Shown here piece by piece: positions 47,423 through 57,660 of a stretch of DNA of 64,000 nt; within the stretch, counting starts at the first letter, position 1, and each line of letters opens with the position of its first letter. This DNA is from Microvirga lenta. Lineage in GTDB: Bacteria; Pseudomonadota; Alphaproteobacteria; Rhizobiales; Beijerinckiaceae. The notes below the pieces were generated by a model. It saw only the letters and a program-made list of their open reading frames with translations. It searched no databases and had not been told where the DNA came from. The position numbers and the translations under genes were made by a program. The DNA is taken from positions 1 to 64,000 of the forward strand of contig NZ_JAJBBR010000002.1 in the NCBI RefSeq assembly GCF_020532555.1, in the 5' to 3' direction.

Positions 47423-47432
47423 TGTATAGACA
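47423..47432. promoter_or_regulatory. Putative HutC operator in the hutF-hutI divergent promoter
   Basis: TGTATAGACA (reverse complement TGTCTATACA) lies 27 bases before the hutI start and 55 bases before hutF. It differs by one base from the palindrome TGTA-N2-TACA reported for HutC sites in pseudomonads. The identical 10-mer recurs, in opposite orientation, upstream of the hut-linked importer at 53382-53391. Confidence 0.7.
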
Positions 47433-47458
47433 ATTGGATGCGTCCGCGGAGGAGGAAC

Positions 47459-48667
47459 ATGCGCTTCGACCGGATCTGGTTTAACGCTCGGCTTGCGACG
47501 CTCGCCGGAGACGCGGACGGCCTCGGCATCATCGAGGGCGGAGCGGTAGGCGCAACGGGCGGGCACATTGCTTTCGTCGGTCCGGCAGAGAATCTTCCCA
47601 CCGATTGGGATGCCGCCGAGCGCATCGACTGCGAAGGGCGATGGGTTACACCGGGCCTGGTGGATTGCCACACCCACCTTGTCTTTGGGGGCGATCGGGC
47701 GCACGAGTTCGAACTGCGCCTCAAGGGCGCGAGCTATGAGGAGATCGCCCGCGCAGGTGGTGGAATCGTCTCCACCGTGAAGGCGACCCGAGCCGCGACC
47801 GAGGACGACCTCGTCGCCAGCGCCCTTCCCCGGCTCGACCACCTCCTGGCCGAGGGCTGCACCACGGTCGAAATCAAGTCAGGCTACGGCCTCGACCTCG
47901 AAACAGAGGCGCGGATGCTGCGTGCCGCGAAGCGTCTCTCTGACGAACGTGCCGTCACGGTCACAACCACCTTCCTCGGTGCCCACGCTCTGCCGCCGGA
48001 AGCGAATGGTGACAAGGATGCTTACATCGGCAAGGTGTGCGAGGAGATGCTTCCCGCCATCGCCCGGGAAGGCCTCGCCGATGCCGTCGATGCCTTCTGC
48101 GAGGGAATCGCCTTCTCGCCCGAACAGACTGCACGCGTGTTCGCCGTCGCTCGGGAACTGGGCTTAAGCACCAAGCTTCACGCGGATCAGCTCTCGAATC
48201 TCGGCGGCGCGAAGCTCGCTGCCGGGTTCGGAGCACTTTCCGCCGACCATCTGGAATACACGGATGACAACGGAGCCGCCGCCATGGCGCAGGCTGGCAC
48301 GGTCGCGGTGCTGCTGCCGGGAGCGTTCTATATGCTGCGTGAAACGCAGGCTCCGCCCGTCGAGACTTTTCGGCGGCACGGAACACGGATGGCGCTCGCC
48401 ACCGACTGCAATCCCGGCACATCGCCGCTGACGTCGCTCCTGCTCACGATGAATATGGGCGCGACGCTGTTTCGCCTGACGGTCGAGGAGTGCCTTGCCG
48501 GGGTGACCCGTGAGGCTGCCCGCGCGCTTGGACGCCTGGACGAGATCGGCACGCTCGAACCTGGCAAGGCCTGCGACCTCGCCATCTGGAACATCGACCG
48601 CCCGGCCGAGCTCGTCTACCGGATCGGTTTCAACCCGCTGCACACCCGCATATGGAGAGGACAGTGA
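47459..48667 (+). CDS. hutI: HutI imidazolonepropionase
   Basis: A 402-residue amidohydrolase. Zinc ligands lie in [17 protein letters not shown] (His-x-His) and [11 protein letters not shown], and [12 protein letters not shown] carries the Asp. It opens the imidazolone ring of 4-imidazolone-5-propionate to formimidoylglutamate. The ATG at 47459 has GGAGGAGGA immediately upstream; the frame open to 47375 crosses the promoter. It is the first gene of hutI-H-G-U-D and overlaps the hutH start. Confidence 0.95.
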   Translation: MRFDRIWFNARLATLAGDADGLGIIEGGAVGATGGHIAFVGPAENLPTDWDAAERIDCEGRWVTPGLVDCHTHLVFGGDRAHEFELRLKGASYEEIARAGGGIVSTVKATRAATEDDLVASALPRLDHLLAEGCTTVEIKSGYGLDLETEARMLRAAKRLSDERAVTVTTTFLGAHALPPEANGDKDAYIGKVCEEMLPAIAREGLADAVDAFCEGIAFSPEQTARVFAVARELGLSTKLHADQLSNLGGAKLAAGFGALSADHLEYTDDNGAAAMAQAGTVAVLLPGAFYMLRETQAPPVETFRRHGTRMALATDCNPGTSPLTSLLLTMNMGATLFRLTVEECLAGVTREAARALGRLDEIGTLEPGKACDLAIWNIDRPAELVYRIGFNPLHTRIWRGQ

Positions 48668-50211
48668 CCGGAACAGTAACGCTCGTCCCCGGCTCCGTGC
48701 GCCTGACTCAGTGGCGCCAGGTTTATTTCGGCGCCGCCGTCTCCCTGGACGAGGCTTGCCGTCCGCAGGTGGAGGCCGGCGCCAAGACAATCGATGCCAT
48801 CGTCGCGAAGGGCGACCCGGTCTATGGCATCAACACCGGATTCGGAAGGCTTGCGAGCGTCCGTATCGGACAGGCGGATCTCGCGACGCTTCAGCGCAAC
48901 ATCGTGCTATCGCACGCCGCAGGTATGGGCGAGCCCTTGCCCATTGCGGTCGTCAGGCTGGTAATGGCCCTCAAGCTCGCGAGCTTGGCGCAGGGTGCCT
49001 CGGGCGTGCGATGGTCCACCATCGAGCATCTCGCCGCCTGCCTTGAGTCGAGCCTCGTTCCGGTCATTCCGGCCCAGGGGTCCGTCGGTGCGTCGGGCGA
49101 CCTCGCCCCGCTCGCGCATATGACGGCCGCTTTGATGGGCGTAGGCGAAATCTTCCTCCATGGCACGCGCCTGCCGGCGACAAAGGCCTTGGCCGAGGCG
49201 GGCATGGCCCCTCTCGTCCTTGGGCCCAAGGAGGGACTTGCCCTGCTCAACGGCACGCAGGTTTCGACTGCACTTGCGCTGGCAGGCTTGTTCGAGGCAG
49301 AGCAGGTGTTCCGGGCCGCCATCGTCACCGGTGCCCTGGCGACCGATGCGGCGAAGGGATCGGACGGTCCTTTCGACGCGCGCATCCAACAGCTGCGACG
49401 CCACCGAGGGCAGGCGGAGGTCGCCGCCGCGCTGCGCATACTGATGGAGGGCAGCGCTATCCGCGCGTCGCATCTGACCAATGACGATCGCGTCCAGGAT
49501 CCCTACTGCCTGCGCTGCCAGCCACAGGTGATGGGCGCCGTGCTCGACCTACTGCGCCAAGCCGGCAGCACACTCAGCACCGAAGCCAACGGCGTATCCG
49601 ATAACCCGCTTGTCTTCTCCGAAACGGGCGAGGTCATCTCCGGTGGCAACTTCCATGCGGAACCGGTAGCCTTCGCGGCCGACATGATCGCCATGGCGCT
49701 GTGCGAGATCGGCTCCCTCGCGGAGCGGCGCATCGCCATGCTGGTTGATCCTACCCTTTCAGGCCTGCCTGCCTTCCTGACTCCGAAGCCAGGCCTCAAT
49801 TCCGGCTTCATGATCCCGCAGGTCACTGCCGCCGCCCTGGTGTCGGAAAACAAGCAGCGCGCTTACCCGGCGAGCGTCGATTCGATCCCCACATCGGCCA
49901 ATCAGGAGGATCATGTCTCCATGGCCACTCATGGAGCGCGGCGCCTCCTGCCCATGGCGACCAACGCGGCCAACGTGATCGGAATCGAATTGCTCGCTGC
50001 CGTTCAGGGTTGCGATTTCCACGCCCCCATGCGTTCGAGTGAAAGCCTGGAGCGCGCGCGCGCCCTCCTGCGGTCTGACGTCCCTCCCTTGAATGATGAT
50101 CGGCACATGACTCCCGACATGGAGCGGGCGGCGGCTCTCGTGGTCTCGGGAGCGCTCGCATCCGCCGTCGGGAGCGACATGCTGCCTTTCGTTGCCGAAG
50201 ATGTGGCGTAG
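48664..50211 (+). CDS. hutH: HutH histidine ammonia-lyase
   Basis: A 515-residue MIO-dependent lyase that converts L-histidine to trans-urocanate and ammonia. The self-cyclising Ala-Ser-Gly is in [42 protein letters not shown] and the C-terminal [13 protein letters not shown] with SDNPLVF are conserved. I prefer GTG 48664, whose GTGA overlaps the hutI stop and which has GAGAGG 4-9 bases upstream. An ATG at 48652 would start four codons earlier but would include its own ribosome site. Confidence 0.94.
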   Translation: MTGTVTLVPGSVRLTQWRQVYFGAAVSLDEACRPQVEAGAKTIDAIVAKGDPVYGINTGFGRLASVRIGQADLATLQRNIVLSHAAGMGEPLPIAVVRLVMALKLASLAQGASGVRWSTIEHLAACLESSLVPVIPAQGSVGASGDLAPLAHMTAALMGVGEIFLHGTRLPATKALAEAGMAPLVLGPKEGLALLNGTQVSTALALAGLFEAEQVFRAAIVTGALATDAAKGSDGPFDARIQQLRRHRGQAEVAAALRILMEGSAIRASHLTNDDRVQDPYCLRCQPQVMGAVLDLLRQAGSTLSTEANGVSDNPLVFSETGEVISGGNFHAEPVAFAADMIAMALCEIGSLAERRIAMLVDPTLSGLPAFLTPKPGLNSGFMIPQVTAAALVSENKQRAYPASVDSIPTSANQEDHVSMATHGARRLLPMATNAANVIGIELLAAVQGCDFHAPMRSSESLERARALLRSDVPPLNDDRHMTPDMERAAALVVSGALASAVGSDMLPFVAEDVA

Positions 50212-50225
50212 AAGGAAAGGCGCTT

Positions 50226-51062
50226 ATGATCGAAACGGATCGCCCCTCCTGGCTCTCGCTGACACGTGGAGACGCCCCGCTCCTCGTTAGCCTGCCGCAT
50301 ACCGGCACCGATATCCCGGCGGAATATGAGCAGGGGCTCGTCTCATCCTGGCTTGCCCGCAAAGATGCGGACTGGTGGATCGAGCACCTATACGACTTCG
50401 CCGCCAGTCTGGGCGCGACCGTCATTCGTACCTCGATCTCCCGAACCGTCATTGACGTCAACCGCGATCCGTCCGGGGTATCGCTCTATCCTGGGCAGGC
50501 GACAACCGAACTTTGCCCGACCACCACCTTCGACGGCGAGCCGCTCTACCACCCTGGCGCCGAGCCGGACCACGCAAGCATCGAGGAACGCCGCAATCAC
50601 TTCTTCGAGCCTTACCATGCCACGCTCAGGGCCGAGGTCGATCGCCTGCGGTCTGCGCACCCTGCCGTCGTCGTCTACGACTGCCACTCCATACGGTCAG
50701 TCATCCCGCGCCTCTTCGAGGGCACGCTGCCGCACTTCAACATAGGCACGAATGGTGGAACGACCTGCGACGGAGCGCTGAGCGAGGAGGTCGAGCGGAT
50801 CTGCACCACGAGCGAGTTCAGCCACGTGGTCAACGGTCGCTTCAAAGGCGGCTACATCACCCGCAACCTCGGTCAGCCGGAGAACGGCGTGCACGCCGTG
50901 CAGATGGAGCTTGCCTGCCGCGGCTACATGAGAGAGCCGCTCGGTCCTGTAGCAGAGGGTCAGTGGCCAGCCGCCTATGATGAGACCTATGCCGCACCCA
51001 TGCGGGACCAACTCGTTCGCATTCTGAAAGCCTGCCTGACTTTCGCGAAATCAAAAGCCTGA
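50226..51062 (+). CDS. hutG: HutG N-formylglutamate deformylase
   Basis: A 278-residue N-formylglutamate amidohydrolase (FGase family), releasing formate and L-glutamate. Family segments are [55 protein letters not shown] and [13 protein letters not shown]; the histidines and acidic residues of the metal site are present. It follows hutH by 14 bases and precedes hutU by 14 bases. Its presence with HutF fixes the five-step route. Confidence 0.95.
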   Translation: MIETDRPSWLSLTRGDAPLLVSLPHTGTDIPAEYEQGLVSSWLARKDADWWIEHLYDFAASLGATVIRTSISRTVIDVNRDPSGVSLYPGQATTELCPTTTFDGEPLYHPGAEPDHASIEERRNHFFEPYHATLRAEVDRLRSAHPAVVVYDCHSIRSVIPRLFEGTLPHFNIGTNGGTTCDGALSEEVERICTTSEFSHVVNGRFKGGYITRNLGQPENGVHAVQMELACRGYMREPLGPVAEGQWPAAYDETYAAPMRDQLVRILKACLTFAKSKA

Positions 51063-51076
51063 TCGAGGACGATTCC

Positions 51077-52741
51077 ATGACACGCATCGACAATGCCCGC
51101 GTGATCCGCGCTGCCCACGGCACTGAACTCTCAGCCAAGAGCTGGCTGACGGAAGCGCCCCTTCGCATGCTGATGAACAACCTCGATCCCGACGTGGCGG
51201 AGAAGCCGGGCGAACTCGTCGTCTATGGCGGCATCGGCCGCGCCGCACGCGACTGGGACAGCTTCGACCGCATCACGGCCGCCTTGAAGAACCTAGACGA
51301 CGACGAGACATTGCTGGTGCAGTCGGGCAAGCCCGTCGGGGTCTTCCGGACTCATGCGGATGCGCCGCGCGTGCTGATCGCCAACTCCAACCTCGTTCCG
51401 CACTGGGCGAACTGGGACAAGTTTCACGAGCTCGACCGCAAGGGGCTCATGATGTACGGCCAAATGACCGCCGGATCATGGATCTATATCGGCACACAGG
51501 GCATCGTTCAGGGCACCTACGAAACCTTCGTCGAGGTGGGGCGACAACATTACAACGGCGACCTCTCCGGGCGTTGGATCCTCACCGCGGGCTTAGGCGG
51601 CATGGGCGGGGCGCAGCCCCTCGCGGCCACCATGGCAGGGGCCTCTTGCCTGGCGGTCGAATGTCAGGCAAGCCGCATCGAGATGCGTCTGAAAACCCGC
51701 TATCTCGATTGCCGGGCGGACAGTCTCGACGAAGCACTCGCCATGATCGAGCAATCCTGCCGCGACAGGAAGCCTGTCTCCGTCGGGCTTCTCGGAAACG
51801 CGGCCGAGATCTTCCCCGAGATCTACCGCCGGGGTATCCGGCCGGACGTAGTGACGGACCAAACCTCGGCGCATGACCCCGTCAACGGCTATCTGCCGAA
51901 GGGCTGGTCGTTGGCCGATTGGGAGGCGAAGCGCGAGACCAACCCGAAGATGGTGGAGCACGCCGCCAAACGCTCGATGGCGGAGCACGTGCGCGCCATG
52001 CTGGACTTCCACAAGTCGGGTGTTCCGACTCTCGATTACGGCAACAATATCCGCCAGATGGCGAAGGAGGAAGGTGTCGAGGACGCCTTCGCCTTCCCGG
52101 GTTTCGTTCCGGCCTATATCCGCCCTCTTTTCTGCCGCGGCATCGGACCGTTCCGTTGGGCGGCCCTCTCGGGTGACCCGGAGGACATCTACCGGACCGA
52201 CGCCAAAGTGAAGGAGTTGTTGCCCGACAACAAGCATCTGCACAACTGGCTCGACATGGCGCGCGAGCGGATCAAGTTCCAGGGATTGCCGGCGCGCATT
52301 TGCTGGGTCGGCCTCGGCGACCGCCACCGCCTGGGCCTTGCCTTCAACGAGATGGTGGCCAAGGGGGAGTTGAAGGCCCCAGTCGTCATTGGCCGCGATC
52401 ATCTCGATTCCGGCTCGGTCGCGAGTCCGAACCGGGAGACGGAGGCGATGAAGGATGGCTCGGATGCGGTGTCGGATTGGCCACTCCTGAATGCTCTTCT
52501 CAACTGCGCGTCCGGTGCTACCTGGGTATCGCTCCACCATGGCGGTGGCGTCGGGATGGGCTTTTCGCAGCATTCCGGCATGGTGATCGTCTGCGACGGC
52601 ACGCCCGAGGCCGCCAAGCGCATTGAGCGAGTGCTGTGGAACGACCCCGCGACCGGTGTCATGCGGCACGCGGATGCGGGCTACGACATGGCCATCGACT
52701 GCGCCCGCGAGTTCAACCTCAACCTGCCGAGCCTGCGCTAG
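51077..52741 (+). CDS. hutU: HutU urocanate hydratase
   Basis: A 554-residue NAD-dependent urocanase, converting urocanate to imidazolonepropionate. The nucleotide-binding [17 protein letters not shown], the [13 protein letters not shown] segment, [15 protein letters not shown] with the catalytic-region Cys, and [13 protein letters not shown] are conserved; length is typical. It lies in the hutIHGUD operon between hutG and hutD. Confidence 0.96.
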   Translation: MTRIDNARVIRAAHGTELSAKSWLTEAPLRMLMNNLDPDVAEKPGELVVYGGIGRAARDWDSFDRITAALKNLDDDETLLVQSGKPVGVFRTHADAPRVLIANSNLVPHWANWDKFHELDRKGLMMYGQMTAGSWIYIGTQGIVQGTYETFVEVGRQHYNGDLSGRWILTAGLGGMGGAQPLAATMAGASCLAVECQASRIEMRLKTRYLDCRADSLDEALAMIEQSCRDRKPVSVGLLGNAAEIFPEIYRRGIRPDVVTDQTSAHDPVNGYLPKGWSLADWEAKRETNPKMVEHAAKRSMAEHVRAMLDFHKSGVPTLDYGNNIRQMAKEEGVEDAFAFPGFVPAYIRPLFCRGIGPFRWAALSGDPEDIYRTDAKVKELLPDNKHLHNWLDMARERIKFQGLPARICWVGLGDRHRLGLAFNEMVAKGELKAPVVIGRDHLDSGSVASPNRETEAMKDGSDAVSDWPLLNALLNCASGATWVSLHHGGGVGMGFSQHSGMVIVCDGTPEAAKRIERVLWNDPATGVMRHADAGYDMAIDCAREFNLNLPSLR

Positions 52742-52753
52742 GGCGATCGTCTT

Positions 52754-53356
52754 ATGAGCACCCGGGTGATCCGTTCCGGCGATCTCGTCAGGATTCCATG
52801 GAAGAATGGCGGCGGCACCACCGCAGAGCTTGCCGCCTTCCCCGAGGGGTTGGGCTTCGATGCTTTCGGGTGGCGTATCAGCATGGCGGACGTGGCCTCT
52901 GACGGCCCTTTCTCAACCTTTCCCGGGATCGATCGTACGCTGATCGTGCTTGAAGGAAACGGTATCGAACTGGATGTCGAGGGCGTGCCATACCGCCTCG
53001 AGGGAGCGCTCGCCAAGCTCTCCTTCGCAGGGGATGACGCCACCCTCGGCAGGCTCCTGTCAGGGGGAATCCGCGATCTGAACGTGATGACACGACGTGG
53101 CCGCTTCACCCATCGGACACGAACGGTGAGGAGCGGAGTGATGCTCCTGTCGGAAGATGCCTGCGCGGCTTTCGTTACCGCCGTGGAAGCATCGCTCGAC
53201 GTGTTCGTAGGGGATGTCGTGCACTCGCTTCACCCCCTCGATACCCTCGTCCTCGATCCGGGATCGGAGATGATCCAGCTTTCCGGGACTGGTCAGTCGA
53301 TTCTGGTCGAGATCGTGCCCGAAGATTCGGCAAGAGAGGGCGATCGCCACCCGTGA
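52754..53356 (+). CDS. hutD: HutD family protein
   Basis: A 200-residue cupin-fold HutD protein. Typical elements are IPWKNGGGTTAELA, FGWRISMADVASDGPFS (key part WRISMADV), FPGIDRTLIVLEGNG and the C-terminal LDTLVLD. HutD is co-transcribed in many hut operons and is proposed to govern the upper limit of hut expression, perhaps by binding a pathway intermediate. It is the last enzyme-cluster gene before the importer. Confidence 0.92.
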   Translation: MSTRVIRSGDLVRIPWKNGGGTTAELAAFPEGLGFDAFGWRISMADVASDGPFSTFPGIDRTLIVLEGNGIELDVEGVPYRLEGALAKLSFAGDDATLGRLLSGGIRDLNVMTRRGRFTHRTRTVRSGVMLLSEDACAAFVTAVEASLDVFVGDVVHSLHPLDTLVLDPGSEMIQLSGTGQSILVEIVPEDSAREGDRHP

Positions 53357-53381
53357 TGCGGAAACATGCAGCATGTCCTCA

Positions 53382-53391
53382 TGTCTATACA
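53382..53391. promoter_or_regulatory. Putative HutC operator upstream of the hut-linked importer
   Basis: TGTCTATACA, the reverse complement of the site in the hutF-hutI promoter, lies 26 bases after hutD and 122 bases before the binding-protein start. The shared flank is TGTCTATACAT. It suggests that the importer has its own HutC-controlled promoter and belongs to the histidine regulon. Confidence 0.65.
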
Positions 53392-53513
53392 TTTGACATC
53401 GGAGTGCGAGCGTGGTGCCATTCCGGCCGCTCGCCCTGAGTCAGACGAGGCAACAGTAAAATCTTCCAGAGGGCGTCGTCGGATCAAGGTGGGATGAACA
53501 GATGGAGGCAGGA

Positions 53514-54455
53514 ATGAAGGCGATAATCGGTGGGTTCGCGCTGTTGGCGCTGGCGGCAGGCTCCGCCTCCGCCCAGGAGACGAAGGTAGCAATCGGCATC
53601 TCGGGCTGGACAGGCTTTGCGCCTCTTACCCTCGCGAAGGAAGCCGGCATCTTCAAGAAGAACGGTCTCGACGCGACGATCAAGAAGGTCCCGCAAGCGA
53701 GCCGCCACCTCGCAATCCAGTCCGGCGACATCCAATGCGCAGCCACGACGGTGGAAACCTGGATCGTGTGGAACGCGAACGGCGTACCTACGAAGCAGAT
53801 CTTCCAGCTCGACAAGAGCTATGGTGCCGACGGCATGGTCGTGCGCAACGACGTCAACTCGATCAAGGACGTCAAGGGCAAAACGGTGGCGGCCTCGGCG
53901 CCCGGCACGTCGCCTTATTTTGCCCTCGCATGGATGCTGAAGAAGAACGGCTTGTCGATGAAGGATGTCACCGTCGTCAACATGGAGCCTGGCCCGGCCG
54001 CACAGGCCTTCATCGCAGGTCAGAACGATGCTGCCATGACCTATGAACCGTATCTTTCCTCCGTACGTGCGGCGCCGCAAGCCGGTAAGATCATTGCCAC
54101 CACTCTCGACTACCCGATGGTGATGGACACCTTCGGCTGCACCCCGAAGTTCCTCAGCGAGAATCCGAAGGCCGCCAAGGCTCTGGCCGATAGCTACTTC
54201 GAGGCTCTCGACATGATCGCCAAGGATCAGGCCAAGGCCTACGAGATCATGGGCGCCGACGTGAAGCAGACGGGTGAAGCGTTCGGTAAGTCCGCGCAGT
54301 TCCTGCGCTGGCAGGATCGGGAGGCCAACAAGAAGTTCTTCGAGGGCGAGTTCAAGACCTTCTCCAACGAGGCCGCCGACCTGCTGCTGGAGATCGGCGT
54401 CATCAAACAGAAGCCCGACATGGATGCCCTTGCCGACACCAGCTTCATCCAGTAA
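53514..54455 (+). CDS. NMT1/TauA-type substrate-binding protein of the hut-linked ABC importer
   Basis: A 313-residue periplasmic binding protein. The signal peptide is about residues 1-20 (cleavage at ASAQ). Family marks are GISGWTGFAPLTLAKEAGIF and GKTVAASAPGTSPYFAL, as in SsuA/TauA and NMT1-like proteins. I start at the ATG at 53514, with GGAGG 6-10 bases upstream; the ATG at 53502 carries that ribosome site. The HutC-like site and the position after hutD suggest uptake of histidine, urocanate or a related imidazole; this is inferred. Confidence 0.9.
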   Translation: MKAIIGGFALLALAAGSASAQETKVAIGISGWTGFAPLTLAKEAGIFKKNGLDATIKKVPQASRHLAIQSGDIQCAATTVETWIVWNANGVPTKQIFQLDKSYGADGMVVRNDVNSIKDVKGKTVAASAPGTSPYFALAWMLKKNGLSMKDVTVVNMEPGPAAQAFIAGQNDAAMTYEPYLSSVRAAPQAGKIIATTLDYPMVMDTFGCTPKFLSENPKAAKALADSYFEALDMIAKDQAKAYEIMGADVKQTGEAFGKSAQFLRWQDREANKKFFEGEFKTFSNEAADLLLEIGVIKQKPDMDALADTSFIQ

Positions 54456-54472
54456 CCGCGACGACTCGTCCG

Positions 54473-54498
54473 CGACGGCCCGCATGGGCGGGCCGTCG
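54473..54498 (+). terminator. 11-bp intercistronic hairpin after the binding-protein gene
   Basis: CGACGGCCCGC (54473-54483) and GCGGGCCGTCG (54488-54498) pair perfectly around ATGG, 17 bases after the stop. A weak T-run (GATCTTTG) follows. It probably reduces transcription into the permease gene. Confidence 0.65.
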
Positions 54499-54568
54499 TC
54501 CTGATCTTTGCTCTACGTTGTCGGACCGGCCGCTGTAACAGCAGTCCGGGCGACGGAACTGACCTCTC

Positions 54569-55345
54569 ATGCCTCGTCCTCTCGAACCTGTCGGCCAGGG
54601 CACACGGATCGTGCTCGGCGTCTCCTTCTTCGTCATCTTCGTCGTCGCCTGGGCGGTGGCGACGCTAGGCGGCTTCGTCTCAAGGACTTTCCTGGCCGAT
54701 CCGATCACCATGATGCAGGATGGATGGCTGTTGCTCACCCGGTTCGGCTTTGCGGCGGATATCGCCGTTACAGTGTGGCGCGTGGTCGGAGGCTTCATCA
54801 TGGCTGCGGTCATCGCCGTTCCCATTGGCTTGATGATGGGGGCCTACAAGCCATTTGAGGCATTTCTCGAACCTTTTGTCTCCTTCGCTCGCTACCTGCC
54901 GGCATCCGCCTTCGTGCCGCTTCTCATCCTGTGGGCAGGGATCGGCGAGTTCCAAAAGCTTCTCGTCATCTTCATCGGCTCCTTCTTCCAAATCATCCTC
55001 ATGATTGCCGTCGCTGTCGGCAATACCCGCCGCGACCTGGTGGAAGCCGCTTACACGCTGGGATCCACAGACATGGGAATCGTCAAGCGCGTCCTGCTTC
55101 CGGCCAATGCACCCGAGATCGCCGAAATTCTGAGACTCGTTCTCGGTTGGGCCTGGACCTACGTGATTGTGGCGGAGTTGATCGGTTCATCCTCCGGCAT
55201 CGGCCATATGATCATAGACAGCCAAGCCTTGATGGCGACGGGGCAGATGATCTTCGGCATCATCGTGATCGGCGTCATCGGCCTGATTTCCGATTTCCTG
55301 TTCAAGGGCCTCAACCGGGCGCTCTTTCCGTGGCGGCTCGCATGA
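54569..55345 (+). CDS. ABC transporter permease (SsuC/TauC type), hut-linked
   Basis: A 258-residue permease with about six hydrophobic segments. The coupling loop is LVEAAYTLGSTDMGIVKRVLLPANAPEI (key residues EAA...G and LPAN.PEI). It follows the binding-protein gene by 113 bases and overlaps the ATPase by 4 bases. It is the membrane part of an importer with the flanking genes. Confidence 0.92.
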   Translation: MPRPLEPVGQGTRIVLGVSFFVIFVVAWAVATLGGFVSRTFLADPITMMQDGWLLLTRFGFAADIAVTVWRVVGGFIMAAVIAVPIGLMMGAYKPFEAFLEPFVSFARYLPASAFVPLLILWAGIGEFQKLLVIFIGSFFQIILMIAVAVGNTRRDLVEAAYTLGSTDMGIVKRVLLPANAPEIAEILRLVLGWAWTYVIVAELIGSSSGIGHMIIDSQALMATGQMIFGIIVIGVIGLISDFLFKGLNRALFPWRLA

Positions 55346-56133
55346 CCGATACGATCCTGAGCATCGAGAGCGTATCGCGCGTCTTCCCTGGTGTGCGGGG
55401 CGGCGCTCCCATTCGAGCACTGGAGCCGACCAGCCTGAATGTCGCCCGCAACGACTTCATCACCATTCTGGGGCCGTCCGGTTGCGGCAAGTCCACCCTC
55501 CTGCGCATCGTGGCCGGCCTTGATCGCCCGAGCGCGGGCCGCGTTCTCCTGGAGGGCCGCGAGATCACCGGGCCAGGCGCCGACCGCGGCATGGTCTTCC
55601 AGTCCTACACCCTGTTCCCATGGCTGACGATCGCCGAGAACATTGCCTATGGGCTTCGTGAGAAGGGGATCCCCAAATCCGAGCGGCAGGATATTGTAGC
55701 CTCCTACACCGAAAAGGTGGGCCTTCGCGGTTTCGAGAACCACTATCCCAAGCAACTCTCAGGCGGAATGCAGCAGCGTACGGCCATTGCCAGAGCCTTG
55801 GCGAACGACCCCGCCATCCTGCTCCTCGATGAGCCGTTTGGGGCGCTGGACAACCAAACCCGTGCCCTGATGCAGGAGCTGCTGCTCGGCATATGGGAGC
55901 GGGAGCGCAAGACTGTTCTCTTCGTAACCCATGATATCGAGGAGGCGATCTTTCTCGCTTCACGGGTGGTTGTAATGACCGCCCGTCCGGGCCGAATCAA
56001 GGCCGATATACCGGTCGACCTGCCTCATCCTCGTCATTATCGCATGAAGACGAGTCCTGAGTTCTCTAATCTTAAGGCACAGCTGACGGAAGAGATCCGC
56101 GCAGAGGCCCTGCAGGCCGACGGAGTATATTAG
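55342..56133 (+). CDS. ABC transporter ATP-binding protein (SsuB/TauB type), hut-linked
   Basis: A 263-residue ATPase. Walker A is GPSGCGKST, the Q-loop is MVFQSYTLFPWLT, the signature is LSGGMQQRTAIARAL and Walker B is ILLLDEPFGALDNQ. The start is the ATG at 55342, whose ATGA overlaps the permease stop; the frame open to 54931 is inside the permease gene. It completes the third importer of this family type in the window. Confidence 0.94.
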   Translation: MTDTILSIESVSRVFPGVRGGAPIRALEPTSLNVARNDFITILGPSGCGKSTLLRIVAGLDRPSAGRVLLEGREITGPGADRGMVFQSYTLFPWLTIAENIAYGLREKGIPKSERQDIVASYTEKVGLRGFENHYPKQLSGGMQQRTAIARALANDPAILLLDEPFGALDNQTRALMQELLLGIWERERKTVLFVTHDIEEAIFLASRVVVMTARPGRIKADIPVDLPHPRHYRMKTSPEFSNLKAQLTEEIRAEALQADGVY

Positions 56134-56263
56134 GCCCGCCGCCCTTCGCGGTGAGAGTGTGCTGCCTACCGGACATACGACAGTGCAATGTGCCTGACTC
56201 GATTGAAAGCCCCGCCAGACCTCCTGTAGCATGCAGGATGAAAAGCGCGGTTTGGAGGACACG

Positions 56264-56794
56264 ATGGTCTCGATTGCATTAGTATCCGTGCTTGGCCCCG
56301 ACAGGGTCGGACTGGTTGCTGCGATTGCGGATCACCTGTTCGGCGCAGGCGTGAACCTGCGCGACACGGCTTTCGCGGCCCTTGGATCAGGCGCGGAGTT
56401 CGTGGCCGTTTGCGAGCTGCCGGAAGGGGTGACGGCGCAGGAACTCGAAACCGGCCTGAAGCAGGTTCCTGAACTTGAGGGAGCCGAAATTCGCGCTGTG
56501 CCTTACGCCTTCGATCCTAGCCCAGGGCCAACCGGCAACGTATCTCACCGGATCACTATCAGCGGGGGTGACCAGCTCGGTTTGGTGGCTCGCCTGTCCG
56601 AGGTGTTCAAGCAGTATGCGGCCAACATCGTCCGCCTCGAAGCACGTAAGCTCCCCGAGGAGAATGGAGGACTCTACGTGACGCGCTTTGCCGTATTCGT
56701 CCCACCCGAACAGGCGGGTCTGTGCCTGGCGACTGTGCGCAACACCGCTGGGACCATGGGACTTGACTGCCAGATCGAGGAAAGCCTGCTGTAG
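56264..56794 (+). CDS. Tandem ACT-domain protein (GcvR-like)
   Basis: A 176-residue protein made of two ACT domains: SIALVSVLGPDRVGLVAAIADHLFGAGVNLRD is the region of the first (key part GPDRVGLVAAIADHL), and SHRITISGGDQLGLVARLSEVF begins the second. This is the layout of the glycine cleavage system regulator GcvR and of related amino-acid-sensing proteins. It has no DNA-binding domain. The ATG at 56264 has GGAGG 5-9 bases upstream; an ATG at 56231 would add 11 residues. It stands alone after the importer operon. Confidence 0.85.
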   Translation: MVSIALVSVLGPDRVGLVAAIADHLFGAGVNLRDTAFAALGSGAEFVAVCELPEGVTAQELETGLKQVPELEGAEIRAVPYAFDPSPGPTGNVSHRITISGGDQLGLVARLSEVFKQYAANIVRLEARKLPEENGGLYVTRFAVFVPPEQAGLCLATVRNTAGTMGLDCQIEESLL

Positions 56795-56823
56795 CAGCAA
56801 CCAGGGCACTCACTTCACTATAA

Positions 56824-56839
56824 GAGTACCCTTGTACTC
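56824..56839. terminator. Short hairpin between convergent genes
   Basis: GAGTAC (56824-56829) and GTACTC (56834-56839) pair around a 4-base loop in the 56-base gap between the ACT-domain gene and the convergent anti-sigma gene. The stem is short and no T-tract follows, so this is a weak call. Confidence 0.3.
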
Positions 56840-56850
56840 CCGCCGAGCCC

Positions 56851-57660
56851 CTAGAGAGCGGACTTTTTACTTGCGGATGACTCGAAGTGGTCGAACACGA
56901 CAGCCGCCACGCTTGGCAACCTGTCAAGATCCGCCGTGGCGGCAATGACGTATCCGCAGCGATTATCCAGCCAATAGAAGACGGGCGTATCCTCGATCCG
57001 TGCGGAACGAAGGTTTGTTTCAACGTGTTCTCCGGCTCTCATATAAACCGTCACTCGGACGCCTCGTCCATCACCATAGAGCAGCAAGGCAATGGCGTTG
57101 TCCTTTCGGTACGGGAGGATACGCCCGCCCAGGAAGTTCAGCCCGAACGCAGTCAGGTCCGGAACGGCGAAGGGAGCTCCCAATCTTCTCAGCAGCCAGC
57201 GGCGTAGCTGGGCATCCCCGGCCGTCAGGACGGCGCTGGGCTGGATGTCGGTCGAGAGAAAGCGATGTGCGGCAATCGCATCTCGTTTCAATCCATCCGC
57301 TTGGGCGGATAGACCCAGAACGTCGATGCTGCGCATTCCGCCCAGGAACCACCCCAGCAGCAACCCGGTCGCTATGCAGAGGCAGATCACGGCCACCTGC
57401 CGATAACGCGCGAATCTTTGCTGCCGAACACCTGCAGCTATGGTGCCGATATGTAAGCGACGAGGAACGGGCTTCTCGGCAACCGTGTCGAGAAGATCCT
57501 TGAGGTCTTGCCGATGACGGCAGTAGGACCCGATGCGACTGGCGGTCTTCGGATTTGTACGAAGATAAGCCTCTACGGCGGCACGCCGCTCCGGTTCGAG
57601 CCTGCGGTCGACATAGGCCTGCAGCTCGCCCTCCTCTATATGTCGTTCGGCAGTGCTCAC
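56851..57660 (-). CDS. Membrane anti-sigma factor paired with the ECF sigma factor
   Basis: A 269-residue single-pass membrane protein. The N-terminal anti-sigma-like helix region (ERHIEEGELQAYVDRRLEPERRAAVEAYL, key part EGELQAYVDRRL) resembles ChrR/RsiW-type anti-sigma domains but lacks the HxxxCxxC zinc motif. One membrane segment lies at about 88-108 (VAVICLCIATGLLLGWFLGGM, 21 residues; core ATGLLLGWFLGG). The remaining roughly 160 residues would be periplasmic. It overlaps the sigma gene by 4 bases, as expected of a sigma/anti-sigma pair. Confidence 0.83.
   Translation of the reverse strand: MSTAERHIEEGELQAYVDRRLEPERRAAVEAYLRTNPKTASRIGSYCRHRQDLKDLLDTVAEKPVPRRLHIGTIAAGVRQQRFARYRQVAVICLCIATGLLLGWFLGGMRSIDVLGLSAQADGLKRDAIAAHRFLSTDIQPSAVLTAGDAQLRRWLLRRLGAPFAVPDLTAFGLNFLGGRILPYRKDNAIALLLYGDGRGVRVTVYMRAGEHVETNLRSARIEDTPVFYWLDNRCGYVIAATADLDRLPSVAAVVFDHFESSASKKSAL

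Noticed and set aside
51593..52669. 358-codon minus-strand frame
   Set aside because: Antisense to hutU.
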